Source: Bacteroidales bacterium UBA2287
Lineage (GTDB): Bacteria; Bacteroidota; Bacteroidia; Bacteroidales; Tenuifilaceae
Assembly (NCBI GenBank): GCA_002345675.1
Contig: DDWL01000026.1
Span: 1-64,000 of the forward strand
DNA length: 64,000 bases
Reading direction: 5' to 3'
How positions within the stretch are numbered: position 1 is the first letter of the stretch; each line of letters starts with the position of its first letter. Both the position numbers and the translations under genes were made by a program. Positions 25,459 through 34,423 of this stretch are shown here, in pieces. Under the pieces are notes generated by a model. That model worked only from the letters and a program-made list of their open reading frames with translations. It was not told where the DNA came from and did no database searches.

Positions 25459-26121
25459 TTACCACTCCACAATGCTATTTTTTATAGCAAACTTTATCAT
25501 TTCAACGGTGCTCTTAAAGTTGTACTTTTGCATAATGTTGTTCTTGTGGGTTTTAACAGTATAAATGCTTAGGTTAAGTTTTTCAGCAATTTCGGTATTT
25601 GTAAATCCCTCGACGTACATTTTAAGTATTTCCATTTCGCGAACAGTTAGCTGATTTTTATTAACTGTTTCACCAGCTTTTGTTCCCTTAACATTTTGCA
25701 CAAAATTTCGCATTACCACTTTCGAAATTGAGGGGCTATAGAATTCGTCGCCGTTATAAATAATTCTTATGGCTTCGAGTAAAAGTTCGGTTGTTGAGTC
25801 TTGCTTCGGTAAATACCCCTTAGCTCCAGCCTGAATTGCCTTAACAACGTACTCTTCGTTGTTAAACATTGAAAGTATTAGAACCTTTATGCTTGGGAAA
25901 GCTTCGGTTAGCTTTTCGGTAAACTCAATACCCGACATGTTGGGCATCGATAAATCGGCAATAACCACGTCGGGAAGGGAACCTTTTATGAAATCTATTG
26001 CTTTTGTTGCGCTGGCAAGTGAGCCAATTAGCTCAATATCGTTCTCATTGGCCAAAATACTCCTAATGCCATCGCGAACAATTTGGTGGTCGTCGACTAT
26101 TAAAACCTTAATTTTTTCCAT
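25459..26121 (-). CDS. NarL/LuxR-family response regulator
   Basis: 220 aa. Receiver (1-120) with D10-D11 in IVDDH, phospho-acceptor D56 (VVIADLSMP) and Lys in GYLPKQ. The LuxR-type helix-turn-helix is at the C-terminus: LTVREMEILKMYVEGFTNTEIAEKL-x-SIYTVKTHKNNIMQK. Lies 13 bases downstream of its histidine-kinase gene. Confidence 0.94.
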   Translation of the reverse strand: MEKIKVLIVDDHQIVRDGIRSILANENDIELIGSLASATKAIDFIKGSLPDVVIADLSMPNMSGIEFTEKLTEAFPSIKVLILSMFNNEEYVVKAIQAGAKGYLPKQDSTTELLLEAIRIIYNGDEFYSPSISKVVMRNFVQNVKGTKAGETVNKNQLTVREMEILKMYVEGFTNTEIAEKLNLSIYTVKTHKNNIMQKYNFKSTVEMIKFAIKNSIVEW

Positions 26122-26134
26122 CCTCTTTTAATAT

Positions 26135-27928
26135 TTAAAGTGGCATTTGATTCTTTGGAATTTTCAGCCTTATAGTTGTTCCCGTTGAGGGCTCGGTTTC
26201 AATGTCGAGCGCTCCATTAAGCAACCGAGCTCTTTCCTTCATATTGTAAATTCCGTTGCAAGGAGTGCAAAAATTGGAAGTATAATCGAACCCTTTGCCA
26301 TTATCCTCAATAATTAGAATTATATTCTCGCTATTTCCAATTAGTTGCAGCTGTATTCTACTGGCTTCGGAATGCTTAATTGAGTTTGTAAGAGCCTCCT
26401 GTGCAATTCGGTATATGTAAAATTTAATCTTTGAATTCGAAGTATCGTAGTCGCCAAAAACCGAAAGTTCAATTTCGGCAGTTGTTGTTTTTGTGAATGA
26501 ATTACAGAGGTTTTGCAGGGCAATGTCGATACCCGATTCGTTAAGAATATTTGGGGCAAGATTATTGGAAATTTGCCTAACCTCGTCGATGGTTGTTAAA
26601 AAACTCTCCTTAACCTCCTTTATGGTTTCCTTTATCTCATCGGGAGTTTGCTTGCTGGTACTTTCGAGCTGAAGCTTTATGGCTACCATTTTTTGGCCAA
26701 GTCCATCGTGCAGTTCCCTCGAAATGCGTTGACGTTCCATTTCCTGCCCATCGTATAGCGCCGACATGCGTTTAAGTCGCTCCTCCTTAAGTTGCAGCAC
26801 CATTGTATTGAATGCCAGCGTTAAAAGTCCAATTTCGTCGTCCGATTTTGGGTTAAGGGTCACATCAAGATCTCCTTTTCCAATTTGCTGAGCAGCATTT
26901 TTAAGCTTAACAATGGGGTTGGTTATGGTTCGCGAAATGAAATGCGAAATTGAGAAAAGGAAAACGCAAATAACAAGCGAAAGGAACACAATGTCGTTTC
27001 GTATTGATTTAATGGGAACCATTGCTTCGCTGTAGTCAATCTCGGCAGCTATTGCCCAGTTTATTCCTGGCATAACCAATTGGTCGTACGAACTTAGGCA
27101 CGAAACGGTTCGGTAGTCGTCAATTAACGCCGACCCATACTTATTGCTAAAGGCATTTCGAATACTTTGGGTATTAACCACTGTGTTAAGCACCGAGTTT
27201 GGAAAAAATCGCGAACTGCTTCGCATAAGGTAGTCGCTACCAACAAGGTATACCTCGCCCGATTTGCCCAAGCCGTTTTCGGGGTTCTCCTCAAGCATAA
27301 TGCTATTAATTTCGGAAATGGGAATTTGTATTGCCAAAACTGCGCTGTGGTTGTGCGTTGGCGAAATTACTCGCTTTCCAACAAAGCAGTTCGGCTCTGT
27401 GTTGTTGGTTTGTTTATCGAAATCTTGAATATAGGGCTCGCTCTTCGAGGCGGTTTTAAGCCAAAGTGCGTTTAACTGGTTGCTGGTTATCGAATCGGGC
27501 TTAAAATGGAATATTCCATCGTTTAAAAAACTATAAACCTCCAAGTTGGCTTCGCCAAAATTTGTTATTAAAAAAATTCCTTTAAACCCCAGAAGACTAT
27601 AGTTTAACTTTTCGGCAATTGTATTATAGTAGTCTGAAGAGTAATTCCCGTTGTATGGGGTACTAATTCTACTTGAATAAATATCGTTAATAAGCACCTT
27701 TAGGTAGTAGTTTTCGGCTAAAACAGTAACATTCTTAAATCGTTCGTTGAAAAAGAATTCGACTTGCTCCTTTTTAATAACCCTAATTGATGTAAGCTGC
27801 TCGAGGGTTCGCTTAAGAAGGGCATCCTTTGCATTAAAGTATGCATAGGTGCCAACAACCGAAAGTGCCGCCAGTCCTACGACAAAGAAAAGTAGCATTA
27901 GCTTTCGGTTAATCGATTTCTTAAACAT
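26135..27928 (-). CDS. Sensor histidine kinase of the HisKA_3 (NarX/DesK) class
   Basis: 597 aa from MFKKSINRKLMLLFFVVG; the longer open frame starting at 28039 adds an unlikely 37 residues. First TM about 10-30, a periplasmic sensor region of about 270 residues (dCache-like, unassigned), second TM near 300, HAMP (ISRTITNPIVKLKNAAQQIGKGDLD), then HisKA_3 with RQRISRELHDGLGQKM (phospho-His) and a HATPase (IAQEALTNSIKHSEA ... EDNGKGFD). Partner of the LuxR-type regulator. Signal unknown. Confidence 0.93.
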   Translation of the reverse strand: MFKKSINRKLMLLFFVVGLAALSVVGTYAYFNAKDALLKRTLEQLTSIRVIKKEQVEFFFNERFKNVTVLAENYYLKVLINDIYSSRISTPYNGNYSSDYYNTIAEKLNYSLLGFKGIFLITNFGEANLEVYSFLNDGIFHFKPDSITSNQLNALWLKTASKSEPYIQDFDKQTNNTEPNCFVGKRVISPTHNHSAVLAIQIPISEINSIMLEENPENGLGKSGEVYLVGSDYLMRSSSRFFPNSVLNTVVNTQSIRNAFSNKYGSALIDDYRTVSCLSSYDQLVMPGINWAIAAEIDYSEAMVPIKSIRNDIVFLSLVICVFLFSISHFISRTITNPIVKLKNAAQQIGKGDLDVTLNPKSDDEIGLLTLAFNTMVLQLKEERLKRMSALYDGQEMERQRISRELHDGLGQKMVAIKLQLESTSKQTPDEIKETIKEVKESFLTTIDEVRQISNNLAPNILNESGIDIALQNLCNSFTKTTTAEIELSVFGDYDTSNSKIKFYIYRIAQEALTNSIKHSEASRIQLQLIGNSENIILIIEDNGKGFDYTSNFCTPCNGIYNMKERARLLNGALDIETEPSTGTTIRLKIPKNQMPL

Positions 27929-27984
27929 CAACTTATATTTGTAGCAAAGTAACAATTTATAAAAAGAAAAAAAGCAAAGAAGTT

Positions 27985-28105
27985 GTCGAAAAGGTCTCTG
28001 TGTAACTTTGTGCATTCTTTGTGTCTTTCTGCGTAACATTAAAATTATATCACAGAGTTCCCCTGAAAATTCACAGAGTATCTCAGAGAAGTATGTAGAA
28101 ACTGT
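27985..28105. repeat. Degenerate 'CTCTGTG / CTTTGTG' dispersed repeat
   Basis: Stretch between the kinase and Amt genes containing CTCTGTGTAACTTTGTGC, CTTTGTGTCTTTCTGCGTAAC and CACAGAG words in opposite orientations. It resembles the intergenic repeat seen at 3918-4119 and 60552, in a degraded form. Partly within the unused long N-terminal extension of the kinase frame. Confidence 0.5.
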
Positions 28106-28154
28106 TTGTACTCCTTTCCGACAACCCCTTTGCCCAATAATTAAAAATAATTAT

Positions 28155-29411
28155 CTACAATGCCCCCTCGTCGTAAGCCTTTTCGCCATGAAGCGAGTTA
28201 TCTAAGCCCAGCATTTCGTCCGACTCGGAAACCCTAACGGGAGTAATTTGGTTAATAATTACAAGCATTAAGTATGTAAATCCAAAAGCATAGGCCGAAG
28301 CACCAACTACCGCTGCAATTTGCTTAAATAGCAAAGTTCCGCCACCACCAAAAAGGAGACCATCGGCACCAGCAGGATTAATTGCCTTTGAAGCAAATAC
28401 ACCAATAAGAATTGAACCTAAAATACCTCCAACACCGTGAACTCCCCAAACATCGAGAGCATCGTCCCATTTCATTTTATTTTTTAACTGAACCGCCATG
28501 TAGCAAACCAAACCTGCTGCTGTTCCAATAATTGGCGATGCCCATATAGGAACATAACCAGCACATGGGGTTATGGTTGCCAATCCAGCAATTGAGCCAG
28601 TTAAAAGTCCAACAAATTTAGGCTTCCGCTCCCTCGACCATTCAACAGCCAACCATGCAATGGTAGCAAACGAAGCTGCTATATCGGTATTAATAAAAGC
28701 CAACGATGTAATAAAGTCGACCTGCACTTCGCTACCTGCGTTAAAACCGTACCAGCCAAACCAAAGTAATCCGCTACCAATAGCCACAAGAGGAATACTG
28801 TTTGGAGTTGAGTTCTTGTCGACCCTTGCGCCTACATAAAAAACCGAAGCCAATGCAGCAAAACCTGCTGTTGCGTGAACTACAATGCCACCAGCAAAAT
28901 CGATTACGCCCCACTGAGCCAAAAGTCCACCACCCCAAATCATGTGTACAAATGGATAGTAAACCAAAACCTGCCAAACGGTTAAGAAAATAAAATACGA
29001 CTTAAAGGTAACCCTGTTAACAAATGCACCAGTTATAAGAGCAGGGGTAATAATGGCAAACATCATTTGGTATGCAATAAAAACAAACTCTGGAATCTTT
29101 CCGTTTCCAGCCCAAAGGGTATCCATGCTAATGCCAGTAAGGAAAGCCTTGTCGAAGTTTCCAATAATACCTCCTTCGCCTCCGCTAAAACAAAGCGAAT
29201 ATCCAAAAAACACCCAAAGAACAGTAGTCCAGCCCAGCGACACGAAACTTTGAATCATAATTGCCAAAATGTTTCGCTTTGTGGCTAAACCACCATAAAA
29301 AAACGCCAACCCTGGGGTCATAAGCATTACAAGGCTTGTTGCAAGCAACATAAAACCAGTCGACCCTGTATCGAGAACAGAACCAGCTTGTAAAAGAATT
29401 GAGTTTAACAT
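28155..29411 (-). CDS. amt: Ammonium transporter (Amt family)
   Basis: 418 aa with eleven or so membrane helices. Amt/MEP signatures: DTGSTGFMLLATSLVMLMTPGLAFFYGGL at the N-terminus, the central DFAGGIVVHATAGFAALA and GFNAGSEV, and WGVHGVGGILGS. Conserved His residues appear in the pore motifs (VHAT, VHGV). Imports NH3/NH4+ across the inner membrane. Second in the unit after the TorF-like outer-membrane gene (25-base gap). No glnK/PII gene is adjacent in this window. Confidence 0.95.
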   Translation of the reverse strand: MLNSILLQAGSVLDTGSTGFMLLATSLVMLMTPGLAFFYGGLATKRNILAIMIQSFVSLGWTTVLWVFFGYSLCFSGGEGGIIGNFDKAFLTGISMDTLWAGNGKIPEFVFIAYQMMFAIITPALITGAFVNRVTFKSYFIFLTVWQVLVYYPFVHMIWGGGLLAQWGVIDFAGGIVVHATAGFAALASVFYVGARVDKNSTPNSIPLVAIGSGLLWFGWYGFNAGSEVQVDFITSLAFINTDIAASFATIAWLAVEWSRERKPKFVGLLTGSIAGLATITPCAGYVPIWASPIIGTAAGLVCYMAVQLKNKMKWDDALDVWGVHGVGGILGSILIGVFASKAINPAGADGLLFGGGGTLLFKQIAAVVGASAYAFGFTYLMLVIINQITPVRVSESDEMLGLDNSLHGEKAYDEGAL

Positions 29412-29436
29412 TGGTTAAAGTTTTTGATTGTGAGTA

Positions 29437-30222
29437 CTAAAGTGAAATGCCAAATACAAAAAATACATTCTTCGCCTCGGGGTTAGTAATAAACGATGCC
29501 TGAACAGGAAGCGAGAAATTATCGTTAATTTTTATTGCCTTCGAAGCTTTTAGTCCAAAGTTTATAATGCCAGCCGATTGATTGCCATAAAAGCCAACCT
29601 CGCCCCTATCTTTATTGGGTTTATCGAGGGCTGCGCCTAAAAAAACATTAAAGTCAACATCGCCAATCGATTTGCCATAGCCCACTTCAACATACTTCGA
29701 CATAAATATTTTACCAGTGCTACCATCGGTATTAATTTTGCGGGCATCGTTGCCATAAAAATTCATTGCAAAAAGAAGAGTAAACGGAATTTTTTCGGTT
29801 CCATTAAAGCTCACAATTCCTTCGAAAATGTGACAAGTACTATCCTTGTCGAAATTGAAGTAGTTGCTCCTATCAGCTGTGGTAAATAGTTCGGGAAAAA
29901 AGTAATCGGTTACCGTTAAGCTTAACATTTCGTTATAAGAATATGTTAAGTACAGGTCGACCTCTTGATTGGCTGTTTGCGAAAAGGTGTAGGCCGCCCA
30001 GCTGCCAATGGTTAGGGCGTGAGGCGAATCGGCCTTTTTAAAATCGTATTTCAGCCAGGGCTGAATGCTGGGGCTGCTTCCGCCCAAACTTACACCTCGC
30101 CAAACGTAACGACTCATTAAGTCGGCACCAAGTTGAAGTGGCGATTCCTCTTGAGCAACGCTTTGAAGCGAAACGCCTGCCAGCAAAGCAATTGCCATAA
30201 TTACTCTAAGTAGTTTAATCAT
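29437..30222 (-). CDS. TorF-like outer-membrane protein upstream of amt
   Basis: 261 aa with signal peptide MIKLLRVIMAIALLAGVSLQSVAQ, then LQLGADLMSRYVWRGVSLGGSSPSIQPWLKY, the start of the TorF/TIGR02001 family putative porin, and alternating beta strands ending with VFFVFGISL, a C-terminal aromatic beta-signal. Often found next to Amt in Bacteroidota, so it may help ammonium or nitrogen compounds cross the outer membrane. That role is inference only. Confidence 0.8.
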   Translation of the reverse strand: MIKLLRVIMAIALLAGVSLQSVAQEESPLQLGADLMSRYVWRGVSLGGSSPSIQPWLKYDFKKADSPHALTIGSWAAYTFSQTANQEVDLYLTYSYNEMLSLTVTDYFFPELFTTADRSNYFNFDKDSTCHIFEGIVSFNGTEKIPFTLLFAMNFYGNDARKINTDGSTGKIFMSKYVEVGYGKSIGDVDFNVFLGAALDKPNKDRGEVGFYGNQSAGIINFGLKASKAIKINDNFSLPVQASFITNPEAKNVFFVFGISL

Positions 30223-30248
30223 ATTTTAATGGGTTATTGGGTTCGCAA

Positions 30249-30279
30249 CAAATGTATTTGCCCCCCAACTAGGCAACAA
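30249..30279 (-). promoter_or_regulatory. Bacteroidota-type promoter of the torF-amt unit
   Basis: Reading the minus strand: TTG (30279-30277), 20 bases, then TACATTTG (30256-30249). This fits the Bacteroidota sigma-A consensus TTTG/TTG-N19-21-TAnnTTTG. It lies 27 bases upstream of the torF-like start codon at 30222. Confidence 0.7.
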
Positions 30280-30483
30280 TAGAACTTTGTATGAATTTGT
30301 CTAATACTAAGTAGTAGTAAAATGTTTTCTTCAATTTCAATATGTGGGAAAAAAAGATAAATTCTAATGTCAAGTCCTTTGATTTCAGTCTATCTATCTC
30401 CTAAGAATTCAGATATTGAACAAAATCACTAAAGGAATAATTTCAATTAAATCAATTTACTATGTTTGGGTTATTTTTCTATA

Positions 30484-31032
30484 ATGGACGATATTAATAA
30501 ATACTGGGATTCAATTCACAAAAAGCTTAAATTATTCATTTTAAGCAAAGTGTCGGACATCAGCTATACTGAAGATATTCTTCAGAATGTTTTTATAAAA
30601 ATCCACTCGAGCATTGGAACACTAAAAGATGAAAATAAAATTAACGCATGGATTTACCAGATTGCGAGAAATGAAATAACAGATCATTTCAGGAGATTAA
30701 AAAAGGGCAAAATTTTTATTCCATTGGTTGCTGATCAAGAGGAAGAGCAAACTATAAACCTTTGGAACGAAGCCTTAGCCGATATGATTAAGATGATGGA
30801 CAACCTTCCTCTCGAGAGTTGCGAAGCACTTTGTTTAACCGAACTCGATGGGTTGAGCCAGAAGGATTATGCACAAAAAGTAGGAATTTCATACACTGCA
30901 GCAAAATCGCGTGTTCAGCGTTCGCGACAAATGCTTAAGGATATGCTCCTTAAATGCTGCCACTACGAGTTGGACCGTTACGAAACCGTTATCGACATAT
31001 CACCAAATTGCTGCTGCTGTCCACATAAGTAG
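30484..31032 (+). CDS. sigZ: SigZ-type RNA polymerase sigma factor with a C-terminal Cys cluster
   Basis: 182 aa from MDDINKYWD. The longer frame from 30466 overlaps a good -7-like TATGTTTG (30461-30468), which favours the internal start. Sigma-70 region 2 includes YTEDILQNVFIKIHSSI and INAWIYQIARNEITDHFRRLKK; region 4 has LSQKDYAQKVGISYTAAKSRVQRSRQML. The tail CCHYELDRYETVIDI...NCCCCPHK adds six cysteines. SigZ proteins in other Bacteroidota and Bacillus share this tail type. It faces the permease gene, 100 bases downstream, suggesting a metal(loid)-responsive pair. Confidence 0.9.
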   Translation: MDDINKYWDSIHKKLKLFILSKVSDISYTEDILQNVFIKIHSSIGTLKDENKINAWIYQIARNEITDHFRRLKKGKIFIPLVADQEEEQTINLWNEALADMIKMMDNLPLESCEALCLTELDGLSQKDYAQKVGISYTAAKSRVQRSRQMLKDMLLKCCHYELDRYETVIDISPNCCCCPHK

Positions 31033-31132
31033 CGAAAAATATTTTTTTTCGTAACCAAGCTGCGTCCTTTTTAAGGGCACTTCGTCTATGGAGCAAATTG
31101 ACTTAGTGTTTAACCTTTAAAACCTTAAAAAG

Positions 31133-32233
31133 ATGGAAGAGATTACAAGAATTGCAACTTTTATTGTGAATTCATTTATTCACATTTGGCCTTACCTTGC
31201 CATTACCATTCCTTTAGCAGTGGGCTTAAAATTTATTGGCGCAACAAAACACATTAACAGTGCATTTAGCAGAAAACCCCTTACTTCAATAATTATTGCA
31301 ACTGCCGTTGGTGCAATAAGCCCTTTTTGTTCGTGTGGTGTAATACCTGTTATCGCATCGCTTCTAATAGGTGGTGTGCCATTAGCTCCAGTTATGTCGT
31401 TCTGGATTGCATCGCCCTCAATGGATCCCGAAATTTTCTTTCTTAGTGTAACTACAATTGGTTGGAAGTTATCGATTTGGCGACTTTCGGCTACATTTGC
31501 TATTAGTTTGCTTTCGGGTTTTGCCACGCACTATTTTATGAAAAACGGATTTTTAGGATCCGAAATTTTACGGACTTCTATAACCAAAGTTTCAAAACCC
31601 AAAAAGGCCATAATTTCTATCCTTTTTGACTCAGTAGTTACTGCTATTTCTCTCCTAAAAAGAAATAAAATGCTAACTCTAAAGCCTATGACTTTGGAAA
31701 ATACAACCAAAAACGGTGTAACTGTAAATTGTTGCATTCCTATAAGTAGCATAACTGCAACCAGTAACGTTAATAATTCGCCATGTGGTTGCCCATGCAG
31801 CGCCACAGAAATGCCTAAAAAGGAAGAGACAGCAACAAAACTGCTAAAGGAAACTTGGAAGTCCCTGTGGTTAGTTGTAAAATTTATGACGTTAGCGTTC
31901 CTTGTAAATGCTTTAATTGAATTCTATGTGCCAAAAAACTTCCTAACCAACTACCTTGGAAACAATAATTGGTACTCAGTTATTATTGCTACTCTTGTAG
32001 GAATTCCCTTTTACACAAGTAACTTAACGGCACTTCCACTTATTAGCGGGTTGCTTTCAATGGGAATGAACCAAGGGGCTGCGCTGGCATTTTTGATTGC
32101 AGGTCCTGTAACAACTATTCCGGCTATGATGGCTGTTTGGGGTATTGTTAGGCGCAGGGTTTTCTTTCTTTACATAATCTTTTCGCTATTTGGGGCAATT
32201 CTGTTTGGATTTTTATTCAACTTAGTTTATTAA
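31133..32233 (+). CDS. DUF318/ArsP-type permease with cysteine-rich loop
   Basis: 366 aa polytopic permease (about eight helices). The family signature SPFCSCGVIPVIASLL lies near residue 60-75, followed by VPLAPVMSFWIASPSMDPE. A large hydrophilic loop (about 190-235) contains NCCIP and PCGCPCS. Related families export arsenicals, copper or zinc, and the substrate here is unknown, thiol-binding being inferred from the Cys motifs. The loop echoes the Cys clusters of the SigZ tail encoded directly upstream. Confidence 0.82.
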   Translation: MEEITRIATFIVNSFIHIWPYLAITIPLAVGLKFIGATKHINSAFSRKPLTSIIIATAVGAISPFCSCGVIPVIASLLIGGVPLAPVMSFWIASPSMDPEIFFLSVTTIGWKLSIWRLSATFAISLLSGFATHYFMKNGFLGSEILRTSITKVSKPKKAIISILFDSVVTAISLLKRNKMLTLKPMTLENTTKNGVTVNCCIPISSITATSNVNNSPCGCPCSATEMPKKEETATKLLKETWKSLWLVVKFMTLAFLVNALIEFYVPKNFLTNYLGNNNWYSVIIATLVGIPFYTSNLTALPLISGLLSMGMNQGAALAFLIAGPVTTIPAMMAVWGIVRRRVFFLYIIFSLFGAILFGFLFNLVY

Positions 32234-32301
32234 TATGATATGAGGAGCTGGTTGGAAAATTTTGTTTTAAATTTACATTCTCACATACATTACCGAAACT
32301 G

Positions 32302-33009
32302 ATGGAAAGTATTATTAGTAGAATAAGGCAAGTATTAGCCCAAAATATCGACAAAAAAACGAAGCAATCGAGTAAGCATTTTTTTAAGGAAGCCATAGTA
32401 ACTTACGGAGTAAAAACGCCCATTGTTGACAAAATTGCGAAGGAGTTTTTTGGCGAAATAAAGGAAAAGTCAGTTGATGAAGTTTTCGATTTGTGCGACG
32501 AACTTTGGCAATCGGGTTACCTCGAAGAGTCGTTTGTGGCCTGCAACTGGTCGTACTTTGTACGAAAAAATTACGAACCCAAGCACTTTGCTCGTATGGA
32601 GCAATGGGTAGCAAATTATGTTAACAATTGGGCTTCGTGCGATACGCTATGCAACCATACGGTGGGCGACTTTGTGGTAATGTACCCCGAGCACATTTCG
32701 AAGCTGAAAGGTTGGGCTAAATCCGATAATCGTTGGGTTCGCCGTGCGGCGGCTGTATCGCTTATAGTACCTGCCCGCAAGGGCAAATTCCTTTCGGATA
32801 TTTTCGAAATTGCCAATATTCTGCTAATGGACAAAGATGACCTCGTTCAAAAAGGGTACGGCTGGATGCTAAAGGCGGCAAGTCAGGCTCACCAAACAGA
32901 AGTTTTCAATTACGTTATGTCGAAAAAAGCAGTAATGCCTCGCACTGCATTGCGCTATGCCATTGAAAAAATGCCTAAGGAGCTTAAAACTTTAGCTATG
33001 GCTAAATAA
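32302..33009 (+). CDS. DNA alkylation repair protein (AlkD-like HEAT-repeat glycosylase family)
   Basis: 235 aa all-helical protein of the AlkC/AlkD superfamily: VKTPIVDKIAKEFF, VANYVNNWASCDTLCNHTVGDF (the catalytic-site region of AlkD-like proteins) and DNRWVRRAAAVSLIVPARKG. Excises bulky or alkylated bases in characterised relatives. Lies 68 bases after the permease. A bidirectional terminator follows. Confidence 0.88.
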   Translation: MESIISRIRQVLAQNIDKKTKQSSKHFFKEAIVTYGVKTPIVDKIAKEFFGEIKEKSVDEVFDLCDELWQSGYLEESFVACNWSYFVRKNYEPKHFARMEQWVANYVNNWASCDTLCNHTVGDFVVMYPEHISKLKGWAKSDNRWVRRAAAVSLIVPARKGKFLSDIFEIANILLMDKDDLVQKGYGWMLKAASQAHQTEVFNYVMSKKAVMPRTALRYAIEKMPKELKTLAMAK

Positions 33010-33016
33010 ATGAGCC

Positions 33017-33046
33017 AAAAAAAAGCCTCTTAGCGAGGCTTTTTTT
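33017..33046. terminator. Bidirectional terminator between the AlkD-like gene and the 33.1-33.7 kb gene
   Basis: Stem GCCTC-TTAGC-GAGGC flanked by an A-run (33017-33024) and T-run (33040-33046), so it can serve both converging genes. Confidence 0.9.
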
Positions 33047-33064
33047 ATGCTTGAAGTTAACAGA

Positions 33065-33718
33065 TTACTCTGTTTTTTCAATTGCTACTGTTGGCTTAGC
33101 CTTAGCAACTCGCTCTTCAAGTTCAATAACAGCCTCCTCGGCTTGGTCAATTTTTTGCTTTTGCTCCTTGTACTGTACTTCGTTTACTTTCTTTTCCTTT
33201 TTGGCCTTTTCTAAATTTTCTCTCGCCTGCTTAATTTTCTCGCGAGCTTCGTTAGCTTTTTCCTTGCCTTTTACAGCAGTAGCCTCAAGTTCTTTTTCCT
33301 TTACCACCCTATTAGTTCGCGCTTCATTAGCTCGGTTTTGACCAAAATCTCGGCCAGATAAATCGCCTTTGTCCTTGCCATAAGCGTTTCCTTTGCCTTC
33401 TCCATTATGTTTTCCTTTCCCTTCGCCCTCGTGCTTACCTTTCCCTTTGCCATCATTTAAATTTGTGCTGTCATCGGCAATTGCACTGTTTTCGTTTTCA
33501 ACTTCTTCTGCACTTTTGTCTTTATCCTTTGTCTCAGTGCCTTTTTCTTTCTTCAGCTTATCCGTTTTGTCTTTTAAACTATCCTTGGCAACAGTCTCTT
33601 TATTTTCCTTATTTTTTCCTTTGCCTTTTCCTTGTTGTGCGTAAATACTTACATTCGACATAAGTATAAAGCCCAAAACAAGCGCTACTAGTAGTGTTAC
33701 TTTTTTCATGTTTTTCAA
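33065..33718 (-). CDS. Secreted Lys/Glu-rich low-complexity protein
   Basis: 217 aa with a signal peptide (MKKVTLLVALVLGFILMSNVSIYAQ after MKN). The mature protein is almost wholly Lys, Glu, Gly and Asn. It has KGKGKNKENKE, a repeated block GKGKHEGEGKGKHNGEGKGNA and a coiled-coil-like region from about residue 130 (EKELEATAVKGKEKANEAREKIKQA...). No family recognised. Adjacent to two more secreted genes in the same direction. The opposite-strand ORFs in this stretch are shadows of the Lys/Glu codons. Confidence 0.7.
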   Translation of the reverse strand: MKNMKKVTLLVALVLGFILMSNVSIYAQQGKGKGKNKENKETVAKDSLKDKTDKLKKEKGTETKDKDKSAEEVENENSAIADDSTNLNDGKGKGKHEGEGKGKHNGEGKGNAYGKDKGDLSGRDFGQNRANEARTNRVVKEKELEATAVKGKEKANEAREKIKQARENLEKAKKEKKVNEVQYKEQKQKIDQAEEAVIELEERVAKAKPTVAIEKTE

Positions 33719-33720
33719 AT

Positions 33721-33915
33721 TTAAAGATTATTAACTAGGCTGTCGGCCTTATTTATCGACTCCTGAATTTCGGCATTAGCTTTCTCTACTTCTTGAGAGA
33801 TAGAGTCGTTCATTGTTACTTCTTTTGCAATTGCAGCATCCTCTTGTTTTTTAGATCCTGTGCAACTCGCAGCCAGCAAGGCTGTTACTGCCAAAATAAA
33901 AGTAATTTTTCTCAT
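33721..33915 (-). CDS. Small lipoprotein (64 aa)
   Basis: MRKITFILAVTALLAASCTGSKK gives a signal with lipobox LAASC, so the mature part (about 46 residues) is lipid-anchored and Glu/Asn-rich, likely helical. Unrecognised family. It is two bases upstream of the 33065-33718 gene in the same direction, a probable operon. Confidence 0.75.
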   Translation of the reverse strand: MRKITFILAVTALLAASCTGSKKQEDAAIAKEVTMNDSISQEVEKANAEIQESINKADSLVNNL

Positions 33916-33967
33916 GGTTTTTAGGTTTTAACGGTTATCAATATTTGGTAAGCTAAATAAAACTGAA

Positions 33968-34423
33968 TTATTCTCCCAATCCCTCATTGCCTAAATCTAA
34001 AATAAATTTCCATTGCCCATTTGGTTGGCGCTGCCAAACCGTTGCATATGTTCCCTTTTCAATGCTATCGGGTTGTGATTTTAAGTAAAATTGCCAGTAG
34101 CCATAGGTATAACCTAAATCGCCCGATTTTGCCACTCGGGCAAATTTTGGCTCCCATGTAAGCACGAATGTGCTATCGGCTTTGCCGTTGTAATGCTCGT
34201 GTAACTTTTCGTGTCCAACTATGGGGTACATGTTGGGTTTTATTAAAACAGCTTCGGGCGCAGCATACTCCAAAAACGATGCTATTTGCCCATGGGCAAT
34301 GGAATATTCGGAAAAAGCCCTGTCGGCATCCATAATTTCCTGTTCACACTTCTTTATATCAACGCTATTGCATGAAGAAAATGCTGCAATAATTGCAACT
34401 GGAAGGAATCTTTTAATATTCAT
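33968..34423 (-). CDS. SnoaL/DUF4440-like lipoprotein
   Basis: 151 aa with a lipoprotein signal (MNIKRFLPVAIIAAFSSCNS) and an NTF2-like domain: EQEIMDADRAFSEYSIAHG, then ALIKPNMYPIVGHEKLHEHYNG, DLGYTYGYWQFYL and a WQRQPNGQWKFILDLG end. This is the DUF4440/SnoaL pattern, with small-ligand-binding or structural roles in relatives. First gene of the group with the two secreted proteins downstream. Confidence 0.82.
   Translation of the reverse strand: MNIKRFLPVAIIAAFSSCNSVDIKKCEQEIMDADRAFSEYSIAHGQIASFLEYAAPEAVLIKPNMYPIVGHEKLHEHYNGKADSTFVLTWEPKFARVAKSGDLGYTYGYWQFYLKSQPDSIEKGTYATVWQRQPNGQWKFILDLGNEGLGE

Noticed and set aside
33051..33663. Plus-strand frames with very hydrophobic Ser/Phe/Leu-rich proteins
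   Set aside because: They mirror the Lys/Glu codons of the secreted protein on the minus strand and have no start or family support.
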